Source: CAUTNH01 sp963540225
GTDB taxonomy: Bacteria > Bacillota_I > Bacilli_A > Acholeplasmatales > Acholeplasmataceae
Length of the DNA stretch: 21,001 nt
Direction: 5' to 3'
Assembly: GCA_963540225.1 (NCBI GenBank)
Contig: CAUTNH010000012.1
Coordinates: 1 to 21,001 of the forward strand
Shown here: piece by piece, positions 7,447-15,871 of the stretch
Position numbering within the stretch: position 1 is the first letter of the stretch
Layout of the letters: the number at the start of each line of letters is the position of its first letter
Notes under the pieces: generated by a model
Databases searched by the model: none
Told to the model about the DNA's origin: nothing
What the model saw: only the letters and a program-made list of their open reading frames with translations
Program-made: the position numbers and the translations under genes

Positions 7447-8487
7447 TTATTTATTTTTTATTTTTCTCGTAGCAATTTTATTTCTTATAAATTTTAAAGT
7501 ATAGGTATAGCCAATCCCTATTAAAATAAAACCTGCTAGAAATATTGTTAGATACAAGGCACTTAAATTCTTGTCTTTTTCTTTTTTTAAACTTGTCTTT
7601 GTTATCTCAATACTATCTTTATATAAAATATTTTTATCATCTTTATATATAACATTCATATAATTTGAATTGCCACTTTTATCAAAATCTTTATAATTGG
7701 TTTTTTCAAGATATATCTCTTTTACATATATTTTTCTTGATTTTAAAATATCTTTATAAATGTTTAAAATTATATCTTCATGTGGTCTTCTTTTTTCAAG
7801 ATTTATTCTTACATCATTTTGGGCACTATGAATTTTTAAATTTTCATCTCTTACATAAAGATAAACATTTTTTACTAATTCTTTTCCTAATATAGTTTTT
7901 CCTTTTACAACTAAATTATATTTCCCAGATGATAAATTATCAAATGTATTTATTTTTTCTTCTTCGTTTAATTTCTTTAAATATACAAATAATTTAAATG
8001 GTTCATATTTATTTTCATAACTATTAATTTTGAAGCTTTCTAAAAAAGGATATATTGTATTTTCATATCCTTTTTTAATAATATATGTATCTGGCCCGAT
8101 TATTTCCTTTTTTAAATCTTTATTCTTTATTATAGGAATATTTTTTACTTCTTTTTTATCTATAATAACTTTAACACTTTCTAATATCTTATTTTTTGAA
8201 TATTCTTTTTCTAATTTATAAGAGAATAAATAACTCGTCTTATTTTTATACTCAATACTACTGCTATAGTATTTTAAATTGCCAAAATAACCTTTTTTAT
8301 AAAAACAAATCGCCTCATCTATTTTTTTAACTATCTCATCATCAGATAAATTATCATTATTTAAAAATAAATTAGGACATAATATTTCATAATCAGAAAA
8401 TATATTACTACTTATATCTTCTGCTAGAATAAATCTACCAAAAAATAAGAAAGAAAATATAATAAATAAAATTAAAGACTTTTTCAT
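7447..8487 (-). CDS. Exported protein with C-terminal membrane anchor, function unknown
   Basis: I do not recognise a family. The 346-residue protein has an N-terminal signal peptide (KKSLILFIIFSFLFFG, with a plausible cleavage after LAE near residue 23). A long lysine- and tyrosine-rich extracytoplasmic region of apparent alternating strand pattern follows. One strongly hydrophobic helix (about 311-333, ALYLTIFLAGFILIGIGYTY) comes next, and then a short positive tail (KFIRNKIATRKIKNK). That is a type I topology: body outside, anchored at the C-terminus. AGGTG lies 5 nt before the ATG. It is separated from the 1500-residue surface protein gene upstream by a terminator and from the rplK promoter downstream by ~75 nt, so it may be transcribed alone. 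Its neighbours suggest a cell-surface role; that is inference only. Confidence 0.8.
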   Translation of the reverse strand: MKKSLILFIIFSFLFFGRFILAEDISSNIFSDYEILCPNLFLNNDNLSDDEIVKKIDEAICFYKKGYFGNLKYYSSSIEYKNKTSYLFSYKLEKEYSKNKILESVKVIIDKKEVKNIPIIKNKDLKKEIIGPDTYIIKKGYENTIYPFLESFKINSYENKYEPFKLFVYLKKLNEEEKINTFDNLSSGKYNLVVKGKTILGKELVKNVYLYVRDENLKIHSAQNDVRINLEKRRPHEDIILNIYKDILKSRKIYVKEIYLEKTNYKDFDKSGNSNYMNVIYKDDKNILYKDSIEITKTSLKKEKDKNLSALYLTIFLAGFILIGIGYTYTLKFIRNKIATRKIKNK

Positions 8488-8503
8488 TTAATCACCTAAT
8501 AAT

Positions 8504-8532
8504 ATAATAGTTTAAAATTAAAATTTTACTAA
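8504..8532 (-). promoter_or_regulatory. Candidate promoter of the anchored exported-protein gene
   Basis: On the minus strand TTAGTA (8527-8532), 17 nt, TATTAT (8504-8509). The -10 is good and the -35 poor. It is placed right after the terminator at 8538-8570. The predicted start would leave a leader of only about 10 nt. In this AT-rich DNA a chance match is possible. Confidence 0.4.
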
Positions 8533-8537
8533 AATGC

Positions 8538-8570
8538 TAAATAAAAAGAACCACATTATGTGATTCTTTT
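8538..8570 (-). terminator. Intrinsic terminator after the 1500-residue surface protein gene
   Basis: A 12-bp stem (8559-8570 with 8544-8555; arms AAAAGAATCACA and TGTGGTTCTTTT on the minus strand, one U-G pair) with a 3-nt loop, followed by TATTT on the minus strand. It lies 17 nt after the stop and ends the exporter/surface-protein transcript. The mismatch on the plus strand (C/A) becomes U-G on the minus-strand RNA, so it favours minus-strand termination. Confidence 0.85.
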
Positions 8571-8586
8571 ATTTATGATTTTATTA

Positions 8587-11500
8587 TTAAGGTGCTAATT
8601 GATCAAATAGACCAAATATAAACGATGCTGGAACTTCATTTCCTAAAAGCTCTGTTGGTAGTAGTTCAACATATCTTTTTGAAAGAGATGATGCGCTTCC
8701 ACCAAATGGCAAGTAGTTATTTAATGCTGGGTTTAAAATATTTCCTGAGACAGAATATGCTAGCGCAGCACCATATAAATCTTTTGCTCCAATTTGGCCT
8801 CCACCAATTGCAGCGGACATTTTATCAAATAACTCATTTACATCATATCCCGCTCCAATTAAAAGACCATTTGCAGATCTTGCAATTTGTTCAACAATTG
8901 GATTTTTTTTCCAATAATTATCATCGTAATATCTTCTTGATTTTTGATTATTTTCATCAATATAAGAAATATCATGGCGTGGACTTGTATGTTTTAATGG
9001 GTCTTGACTGTCTGGTTTTTCAAATATTGAACCATTTTGTAATAACATAACAAAGTTAATATTTTTGTCATTATTTATATGAGATTTCTTAATTCCATAT
9101 TGATTTAGTTGCTTAAATACAGGAGTAAGACTTGAAATAATTGTTGCTGCACTTGAAAGACCTAACGCCGAATAATAAGATGATGCACCATTTATATAGT
9201 TTTCAAAAGTATTACCTTTAAAAGTATAACTTGGATCCATTGACCATGAAAAGTATTTTTTACTTGGTGTAAGCAATTTAAAATTTCTTAACTCATCATC
9301 AGATAATCCATGATTAAATAGCATTCTATTTTTATGTAAAATATCTCTATCAATTGCGCCTGGTTGATCTGCTGGATCATGTCCAGCGTCTGGTCTGTTT
9401 AAATAAGCATCTCCTCTTTTATTAACAGAATAATCAATTGATGTTATTGCAGAACCACCTGCTGAACCAAAGTAATTTTTTTCAAACCAAACATGGCTTA
9501 CATAATTAAGTTCTGGTAGTTCATCATATGTATATGATATTTTAGTAGTAATAATTCCACGATACATATATCCATTTCCCCAACAATTATCGAATCTATT
9601 ACTAATAACAGAACCTTGTCCAAGACGGTGCATAACACCAATTACAAAATTAGAAAAATCGTTATTTTCTAGTTTTAGATGTGCTTCATTAGCATATATA
9701 CCATGTAGTCCTGATGATCCCCATGCAGGAACATTAGACTCATCGAATGCGCCAGCAGATCCAGGAAGACCAGTATTTCCAAATAATTTTAAATTTTTAA
9801 TTGTTGTTATTTGTGAATTATAAATCTTTGACGAATCTATACCAAATATACCAGCTGAGACATCTGCAACAGCATAAGGAAGATAATCTGTTTTCTTAAA
9901 TCCTTGGTGTGGTGTATTTTTAGCATTTAACTCAAAACCATTACCATTAAAAGTTAATTCTTTTGCAAGATATAAATCACGAATAAAATAACTTCCTCTT
10001 CCACCATCACCTAGTTTAAGCTCACCGATATGTTTTTTCAAAAAATCATAATTCGGATCATTTAAACCTTGTAAAAACTCATCTGTAAATTGTGGATGAA
10101 CTGGATCAAGCTGGTCTTTTCTATGTTTTAGTAAAATATTTCTATGAAGTAAAATATTTTCAGTATCCTTTTTAGAAAAATAATTTTCTATCTCTGATTG
10201 AGTATAAACATTATAACCTGTTTCAACTACTTCAAGCTCAGGAAATGAAAACTCATCATCTCGGAATTTCCACTCTACCTTAACTTTTCCATTTGTTGCA
10301 ACATCAAATTTAGAAAAATCTAGCTTATAACCTTGTTTAATCTCATAATCTTCTCCTTCATAAAGTAATCTATTATCTGATAATGCTGTAATTTTATATG
10401 TAAGATTAAACCCTTGTGTGTTTTCAACATCGTATGTTTCATAAGATACAATTGAGCCTTGAACTGGATCATATGCTATATATGATACCTTTGCAACTGG
10501 ATCAAATATATTTTTCTTACCAACTGAATATGTTTTAATTTTTTCTACAAAATTATTTCCCTGAGTTTCAAGATACATTTTTCTAACATCTAGTTTAACA
10601 GTTATTGTTGCTTCAATTATTTCACTATCATCATAAATTAGACAAGTTTTATTTTGGAATTGTTTTGCAAATACTAACTTATTCTCAAAGTTTTTATATA
10701 TTGCATTATCACTTTCAACATATGAATATTTAATTTTTTCAGGGCTTTCTAATTTAAATATTTTATTTCCTATCTTATCTGATGTAAGTGCATCAATATG
10801 ACTGTTATTTTCAAGATTTTTAACTTTTAAGAAGTGTTTTCTTTCAAGTTTAATTCCTCTCAAATTACTTGTTTCTATAATATATTCTTTTACAGGATCT
10901 TTTAAAATTTCTTCTTGGCCATTTTTTATAATTTTATAAATATAGTATTGCGCTGTTGTAAGAACTTTTATTTTTTCATTTTCACTAAGCCAGATAAAAC
11001 CTTCTGATATATCTATATTTTCAAATGATGCATTAGATACTTTTTGAAATCCTACAATATTTTGATGATTTAAAAAATTAGTTAAATCTATATTTATTTT
11101 ATTTCTAATAATCATTGATGTTTTTGGTATTTCAATTTTAAATATGCCATTTTGAACATCATCAACAACGACACTAATTTCTTTTAGCTCACCACTAAAT
11201 GGCTTATCAACACCATTTATTATATATTTATTAAATATTGAAACTTGTCTAATATTACTATCTTTTGATTTAATTTTTATTGTAGTTCCAATTTTAATAT
11301 CTTGTAAACCTTTTTTATACTCACCAAGATCAAATAGCTCATCATCAACATCTATATCTACTTGTTGAATTTTTCTTCTAATTGATTCTTTTTCAAACTT
11401 AATATTTATATCAGTGTCTGTATAATCTATTTCAAATGTATCTTTATCATCTATATTAACTTTTTCAAAGACACCATTTTTTTCTATTAAATAATACTTA

Positions 11501-13089
11501 AATATATAGTTAGTTTTTGAAAAACTAAATGTTAATTTTTTATTTTCTACTTTATGATAATATTCATTAGGATTTGAGCCATTAACTAGTAAAATATCTT
11601 TATAATTAGGATTTTCAATAGTTAATTTATAAAAGTTTGATAAATTATCCAAGATAGTTTCAACATTAAATAAACTAGGATCTGATTCTTTTACTTTTAA
11701 AATATAACTTGCTCCATTTATTACTTTTTCATTTATTTTAAGTGCTTTAACTTTTTTACTAGGATCTGTTGGTGTTTTAGCAACTAGTTCAACTTCTTCA
11801 AAGGCATAAATATAGTATGGAGATTGCAAAATATTTTCTGTTTTTGTCTTTAAATATAGGCTATTTTCATCAAAGACAATACTTTTTTTCTCTAGTTTAT
11901 CAAATATATCATTTACCTCGTATTTATCAACTTTGCCATCTACAATAAACTTATAACTATATTCTTGATTTAATTTATCTAGTTCATTTAATGTTTCAAG
12001 ATTATTTACTAAAACAGATTTTAATCTAGTATCTCTTCCAAAATTTTTGTATGTAAGTTTTATTTCATCTCTTTTATATAATTTTTGATTTAAAGCAAGT
12101 GGTTTATTATTTACAAAAACATCGAAGTTTCCAGGATTTTTTAAAATAAGCTCATATGCCTTTGCATCTTTTTCAACTACTTCAAAATTAAACTCTTTAA
12201 TATCACCATTAAATTTATAAACTAATTCTTTTTGTCCTTCTGATATTTCATAAGTTTTTTCGCCTATTTTAATTTTATCTAATACCTTAGAGTTTCCAAG
12301 TGGAGATTGATAATTTATAAGATTAAATTTTAAATCCATTCCAGGATAAAACTTATAATTACCATCATCTGTTTTTAAAAGTTGAATGTTATATTGATTT
12401 AACTTTGCAATTTCTGTTTGTGGAACATCTACTCCCTTGCCATTGTCTTTTCCAACAATTTTAATATTAAATACTAGTTTTTCGACACTTACTACATCTC
12501 CTGGTTTAAAAACTTTATTTTGGAATTGAACAGATTCAATATTATTTTTTCTAAAATATTCGTGTTCAAGATTATATTCATATTTTATTTTTGAACCTAC
12601 TCTTGCTTGTAAAATTGTCTTACCATTGCGTGTTATTTGTCTTATTGCAGGAGCAAGAATTTTATCATCTTTTTCTTTTACCCAGCTAAATTTTAAAACT
12701 CCATCATACTCGGGTGAGTTATATTTAATATCTTCATAATCATATTCTTCATAATTTGCTCTTAGTTCAACATCACCTTTAACTTGGTATGTTTGAGCCT
12801 TTTCGCTTGGAATAACTTCATATGCTGAGCTACCCATTTTTATCTCAGCATTTATAAACTTTTTACTTGCATCAAGTTTATTATAATCAATTTCAAGGAC
12901 CATCTTGAAACCTTCTTTTACAAGTGCATACTCAATACCTTTTTTATCTTTTTTTACTTCTAGATTATGTTTAAATATCTCTAAATTACCACTTATTTTA
13001 TATGTTTTATACAAACTACAACCGTAAAATAAAAATTGTAGTATGAAAAAAAACATAAAGATTAAACCATATTTTTTTATTTTTCTCAT
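8587..13089 (-). CDS. Large probable lipoprotein with beta-sandwich-like repeats and a right-handed beta-helix domain
   Basis: A 1500-residue extracytoplasmic protein with no family I can name. The N-terminus is a basic start plus hydrophobic helix ending LQFLFYGC, an imperfect lipobox (Phe at -3), so Cys24 is a likely lipidation site. Residues ~30-1000 are strand-rich; recurring segments such as YELILKNPGNFDVFVNN (about 310) and YKLTIENPNYKDILLVNG (about 484) suggest degenerate beta-sandwich repeats. Residues ~1020-1300 look like a parallel beta-helix: GNGFELNA, IKNLKLFGN, GLHGIYANEAHLKLENNDFSN, GSVISNRFDNCWGN, FEKNYFGSAGGSAI. This is the carbohydrate-binding/pectate-lyase-like type, though I see no catalytic residues to call an enzyme. 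A ~200-residue C-terminal part has Gly/Ala/Ser-rich stretches. AAGGAG is 6 nt before the ATG. The gene follows the small anchored protein by 11 nt and is closed by a terminator. Confidence 0.85.
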   Translation of the reverse strand: MRKIKKYGLIFMFFFILQFLFYGCSLYKTYKISGNLEIFKHNLEVKKDKKGIEYALVKEGFKMVLEIDYNKLDASKKFINAEIKMGSSAYEVIPSEKAQTYQVKGDVELRANYEEYDYEDIKYNSPEYDGVLKFSWVKEKDDKILAPAIRQITRNGKTILQARVGSKIKYEYNLEHEYFRKNNIESVQFQNKVFKPGDVVSVEKLVFNIKIVGKDNGKGVDVPQTEIAKLNQYNIQLLKTDDGNYKFYPGMDLKFNLINYQSPLGNSKVLDKIKIGEKTYEISEGQKELVYKFNGDIKEFNFEVVEKDAKAYELILKNPGNFDVFVNNKPLALNQKLYKRDEIKLTYKNFGRDTRLKSVLVNNLETLNELDKLNQEYSYKFIVDGKVDKYEVNDIFDKLEKKSIVFDENSLYLKTKTENILQSPYYIYAFEEVELVAKTPTDPSKKVKALKINEKVINGASYILKVKESDPSLFNVETILDNLSNFYKLTIENPNYKDILLVNGSNPNEYYHKVENKKLTFSFSKTNYIFKYYLIEKNGVFEKVNIDDKDTFEIDYTDTDINIKFEKESIRRKIQQVDIDVDDELFDLGEYKKGLQDIKIGTTIKIKSKDSNIRQVSIFNKYIINGVDKPFSGELKEISVVVDDVQNGIFKIEIPKTSMIIRNKINIDLTNFLNHQNIVGFQKVSNASFENIDISEGFIWLSENEKIKVLTTAQYYIYKIIKNGQEEILKDPVKEYIIETSNLRGIKLERKHFLKVKNLENNSHIDALTSDKIGNKIFKLESPEKIKYSYVESDNAIYKNFENKLVFAKQFQNKTCLIYDDSEIIEATITVKLDVRKMYLETQGNNFVEKIKTYSVGKKNIFDPVAKVSYIAYDPVQGSIVSYETYDVENTQGFNLTYKITALSDNRLLYEGEDYEIKQGYKLDFSKFDVATNGKVKVEWKFRDDEFSFPELEVVETGYNVYTQSEIENYFSKKDTENILLHRNILLKHRKDQLDPVHPQFTDEFLQGLNDPNYDFLKKHIGELKLGDGGRGSYFIRDLYLAKELTFNGNGFELNAKNTPHQGFKKTDYLPYAVADVSAGIFGIDSSKIYNSQITTIKNLKLFGNTGLPGSAGAFDESNVPAWGSSGLHGIYANEAHLKLENNDFSNFVIGVMHRLGQGSVISNRFDNCWGNGYMYRGIITTKISYTYDELPELNYVSHVWFEKNYFGSAGGSAITSIDYSVNKRGDAYLNRPDAGHDPADQPGAIDRDILHKNRMLFNHGLSDDELRNFKLLTPSKKYFSWSMDPSYTFKGNTFENYINGASSYYSALGLSSAATIISSLTPVFKQLNQYGIKKSHINNDKNINFVMLLQNGSIFEKPDSQDPLKHTSPRHDISYIDENNQKSRRYYDDNYWKKNPIVEQIARSANGLLIGAGYDVNELFDKMSAAIGGGQIGAKDLYGAALAYSVSGNILNPALNNYLPFGGSASSLSKRYVELLPTELLGNEVPASFIFGLFDQLAP

Positions 13090-13100
13090 TTTCTTCTCCT

Positions 13101-13622
13101 TTATAAATTGTATGTATTTATTTTTAATTTAATATATGCTGTTGGTGTTACTACTGATTGCAATAATATGTCATAACTACTTTTTTCTGGTGGATATTTT
13201 AAAAAGTATACCTCTACTTTTCTTTTTTTAGTATCAATTCTAACATCAAAGCAATCTTTTATTTTTTCATCTAGTTTTAAACTAATATTAGGATTTATGA
13301 TTTTTCTGGATTGAAATTTATATTCAAATTCTAATATTTTACTTCCAGGTTTTATATCATCGTTATAGATTAAAAACTCTCTTATCTCGCCTCCCTTATC
13401 AATTTCTTTATTTGCTAATATTCCATCTCCATCCACTTGTCCATCTAAATGATTGGGCGGAACTTTTTTCTTTTTATACTTTATACTATCATCTATTATT
13501 CTAAGCTCTGTTGCTTGGACTGCTCTTTCTTCACTAACAGGACTTAAGCCTACTAAAATTACAAGCGCAATTATAACCATTGTAAAAAATGTTATTGTAA
13601 TAATTATAAATTTTTTATTCAT
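13101..13622 (-). CDS. Small N-terminally anchored extracytoplasmic protein, function unknown
   Basis: The 173-residue protein starts with a membrane helix (about 6-26, IIITITFFTMVIIALVILVG). The remaining ~145 residues are predicted outside and strand-rich, for example ILEFEYKFQSRKI, RKVEVYFLKYPPE and AYIKLKINTYNL. The segment DGQVDGDGILANKEID has acidic spacing that could bind Ca2+, a weak suggestion. I chose the ATG at 13622 (AAGGTGG 8 nt upstream). An in-frame GTG at 13634 lies almost on that ribosome binding site. The gene starts 2 nt after the permease stop and ends 11 nt before the 1500-residue lipoprotein gene, so it is embedded in the exporter operon and may be a linker or accessory subunit. 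It matches no family I know. Confidence 0.8.
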   Translation of the reverse strand: MNKKFIIITITFFTMVIIALVILVGLSPVSEERAVQATELRIIDDSIKYKKKKVPPNHLDGQVDGDGILANKEIDKGGEIREFLIYNDDIKPGSKILEFEYKFQSRKIINPNISLKLDEKIKDCFDVRIDTKKRKVEVYFLKYPPEKSSYDILLQSVVTPTAYIKLKINTYNL

Positions 13623-13624
13623 CC

Positions 13625-15871
13625 TTACGCCCACCTTATATATGTATTAGTTTTTAAAATAAGCATTGTAATTCTGTAAATAAGTAATACTACTAAAAGT
13701 CCTACTGTAATAAATAAATATACCTCTCTTAACTTATGAAAATTTGAAAAAGTTCTAGTTATAAATGCAACAGCCAGAGAAAATATTATACCAAGAGATA
13801 CCGATCTGGCGATATTTTTATTATTTTCAAGAACTTCTGTTTCTGCATATTCTTTATCATATGATTTAAAAATATCAAACTCAGCAGCCCAAATTATATG
13901 AATTGTTGTGCCAAGTAAAAATATTAAATGCATCATTATTGTCTCTTTTAAACCCCATAATCCAGTTTTAAAATTTAAAAATAGCGAAAATATAATTATT
14001 GAAAAGGAAATAATAAAAATAATAAATAATTTTGCCAAAACCAAATTTATCACATTTCTTGGACTAGATTTCAAAAGATATGCAGAACTTCCTTCTCGTG
14101 AGATAATAGTTGAGGCCATTATATTAGCTGATGTTAGAATCAGAAGACCTAAAAATATTTGAGAAAGTAGGACAACCTTTTGACCATATTTTGAAAGATT
14201 CATCAAAAAGAAAAATTTATTTAAAAAATAAAATAAAAGTGGCATTACAGCAATATATGAGATCATTATAGTAATTTGTTTTTTATCTCTTGAAATTTCT
14301 TTTATCTCTTTTGATAAATAATTCAAAAATATTGGTATTCTTCTTTTACTTCTTATTTTAAATATTTTAATCCCTTTTATAGCAGTTCCTCTTTGAGTGT
14401 TTAAATCATATATTTTGTAGTAAAAAAATGAATTAAGATATGACACTATTCCAAGTAAAATTATAAAAGAAATTATTCTTATAAAACTTCCAAAAGCATA
14501 TAGGCTAAATTCAGAAAATAAAAAATATATTGCCTCCTTGGAAAAATACGCATATTTTATAGCACTTCCAAAACCTGTATTAAATGTATCATGAAGACCA
14601 ATAAATAATCTAAAAAGAGAAATCGCTTCACCATTTGGAGATAATATATTTATTCCCTTATTTATTAAAACTACTATAAAAGCAATCACTAACGAACCAA
14701 CAAGAATATTTAAAAGTGGTATTTTATTTAATATAAGTTTTACAAAAAATATAAATATTGATAAAAATTGACCCAGTAATATTGTGAAAATAGGAAATAT
14801 GAAACATAGAATAATTGATTTAAATAAATATGAAAATGTAACAAGCTTAAAAGTCATTCCATATCCTATTAAAAGTGAAAAATATATTACTCCACTTTTT
14901 TTAAGTTCTATAAAAAAGCTTGAAATTAGTTTTGAAAAATATACTAAATTCTTACTTAACGGAAGTGGCATAAGAATTTTATTATGTTTATCCTCATATA
15001 AGTTTGTAGTAAGAGTAAATGCTGATGATATAATTGAAATTATTAAAATAAAAAACAGTAGTAATCTAATAAATGGTTGATCTGGACCTATTCTAAGATT
15101 GGTCAAACTTTTGAAAGCTGAAAATACAAAATATACAAAATACGAAAGTATCCCAAGGCTTGCAATATAAAATGCTAGTGTTTTAACCAAATTATTCTTT
15201 AAATAGCCTTCTCCTAATCGATCACTTAAATTAAGTCTTACAACAGTCCAAAGTTGACTAAATTTATTAGGTCTAATTATATTTTTACTGTATATATAAT
15301 CATTTCTTAATTCTTTTTTGGCTTTTATATATGCTTTATAATTTTTACTTTTTTCCTTTAAGTCATAATTGTTTTTATAATTTGAATTATAAAAATCATT
15401 TAACTTTTTTAAATTGAAAGCATAATCTTTTTTTAATTCTTTTAATTCTTTTTGAACATTAGATTTTTTTAAAAGTTGAAACCTATATAACTCTTTTTTA
15501 TATAATTTATTATTTTTTAAAATATCCTTTAGTTTTTTCTTATTACTAATTTTTAAAGCCTTTATTTTTTCTTTTTGCTCACCAGAGATTTTTTCTTGTT
15601 TTTCTTTTTTTATTAAAATAGAAAGTTCGTTTTTTACACTTTTTTTATAATTTATAAACTCAGCTTTTTTAGTTTCATAAGACGCTTTATCATATTTTAA
15701 TTTTTCTAATTGATTTTGATAATTTTCTTTCTCATTTTTATATTCTTTTATTTTTTCATTTTTCAAACATTTAGAATACAAAAATGAAAGCCTAAGCTCT
15801 TTTAAGTCTTTTTTAAAATTATATTTAATTATTTTATACTCTTTATATTCGTATTTTAAATTATCTAACAT
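13625..15871 (-). CDS. ABC-2-type exporter permease with lysine-rich coiled-coil N-terminus
   Basis: Membrane subunit of an ABC exporter, 748 residues. Residues ~1-195 are almost entirely charged helix (Lys, Glu, Asn and Tyr; no hydrophobic run), reading as a long cytoplasmic coiled coil. Membrane segments begin about residue 228 (TLAFYIASLGILSYFVYFVF). About six helices follow, then a cytoplasmic loop (about 470-510, TQRGTAIKGIKIFKIRSKRR) and a second group of about six, giving the two-module layout of large ABC-2-type permeases. The segment EDKHNKILMPLPLSKNLVYFSKL resembles the motif before the coupling helix in ABC-2 exporters, and REGSSAYLLKSSPRNVINLVLAKL is its equivalent in the second half. 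The start overlaps the ATPase stop (TAATG) with no ribosome binding site, so translation is probably coupled. The substrate is unknown. Confidence 0.85.
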   Translation of the reverse strand: MLDNLKYEYKEYKIIKYNFKKDLKELRLSFLYSKCLKNEKIKEYKNEKENYQNQLEKLKYDKASYETKKAEFINYKKSVKNELSILIKKEKQEKISGEQKEKIKALKISNKKKLKDILKNNKLYKKELYRFQLLKKSNVQKELKELKKDYAFNLKKLNDFYNSNYKNNYDLKEKSKNYKAYIKAKKELRNDYIYSKNIIRPNKFSQLWTVVRLNLSDRLGEGYLKNNLVKTLAFYIASLGILSYFVYFVFSAFKSLTNLRIGPDQPFIRLLLFFILIISIISSAFTLTTNLYEDKHNKILMPLPLSKNLVYFSKLISSFFIELKKSGVIYFSLLIGYGMTFKLVTFSYLFKSIILCFIFPIFTILLGQFLSIFIFFVKLILNKIPLLNILVGSLVIAFIVVLINKGINILSPNGEAISLFRLFIGLHDTFNTGFGSAIKYAYFSKEAIYFLFSEFSLYAFGSFIRIISFIILLGIVSYLNSFFYYKIYDLNTQRGTAIKGIKIFKIRSKRRIPIFLNYLSKEIKEISRDKKQITIMISYIAVMPLLFYFLNKFFFLMNLSKYGQKVVLLSQIFLGLLILTSANIMASTIISREGSSAYLLKSSPRNVINLVLAKLFIIFIISFSIIIFSLFLNFKTGLWGLKETIMMHLIFLLGTTIHIIWAAEFDIFKSYDKEYAETEVLENNKNIARSVSLGIIFSLAVAFITRTFSNFHKLREVYLFITVGLLVVLLIYRITMLILKTNTYIRWA

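Noticed and set aside
8625..9050. Plus-strand open frame of 141 codons opposite the large lipoprotein gene
   Set aside because: No ribosome binding site, histidine/leucine-heavy composition expected of an antisense shadow, and it lies inside a well-supported gene.
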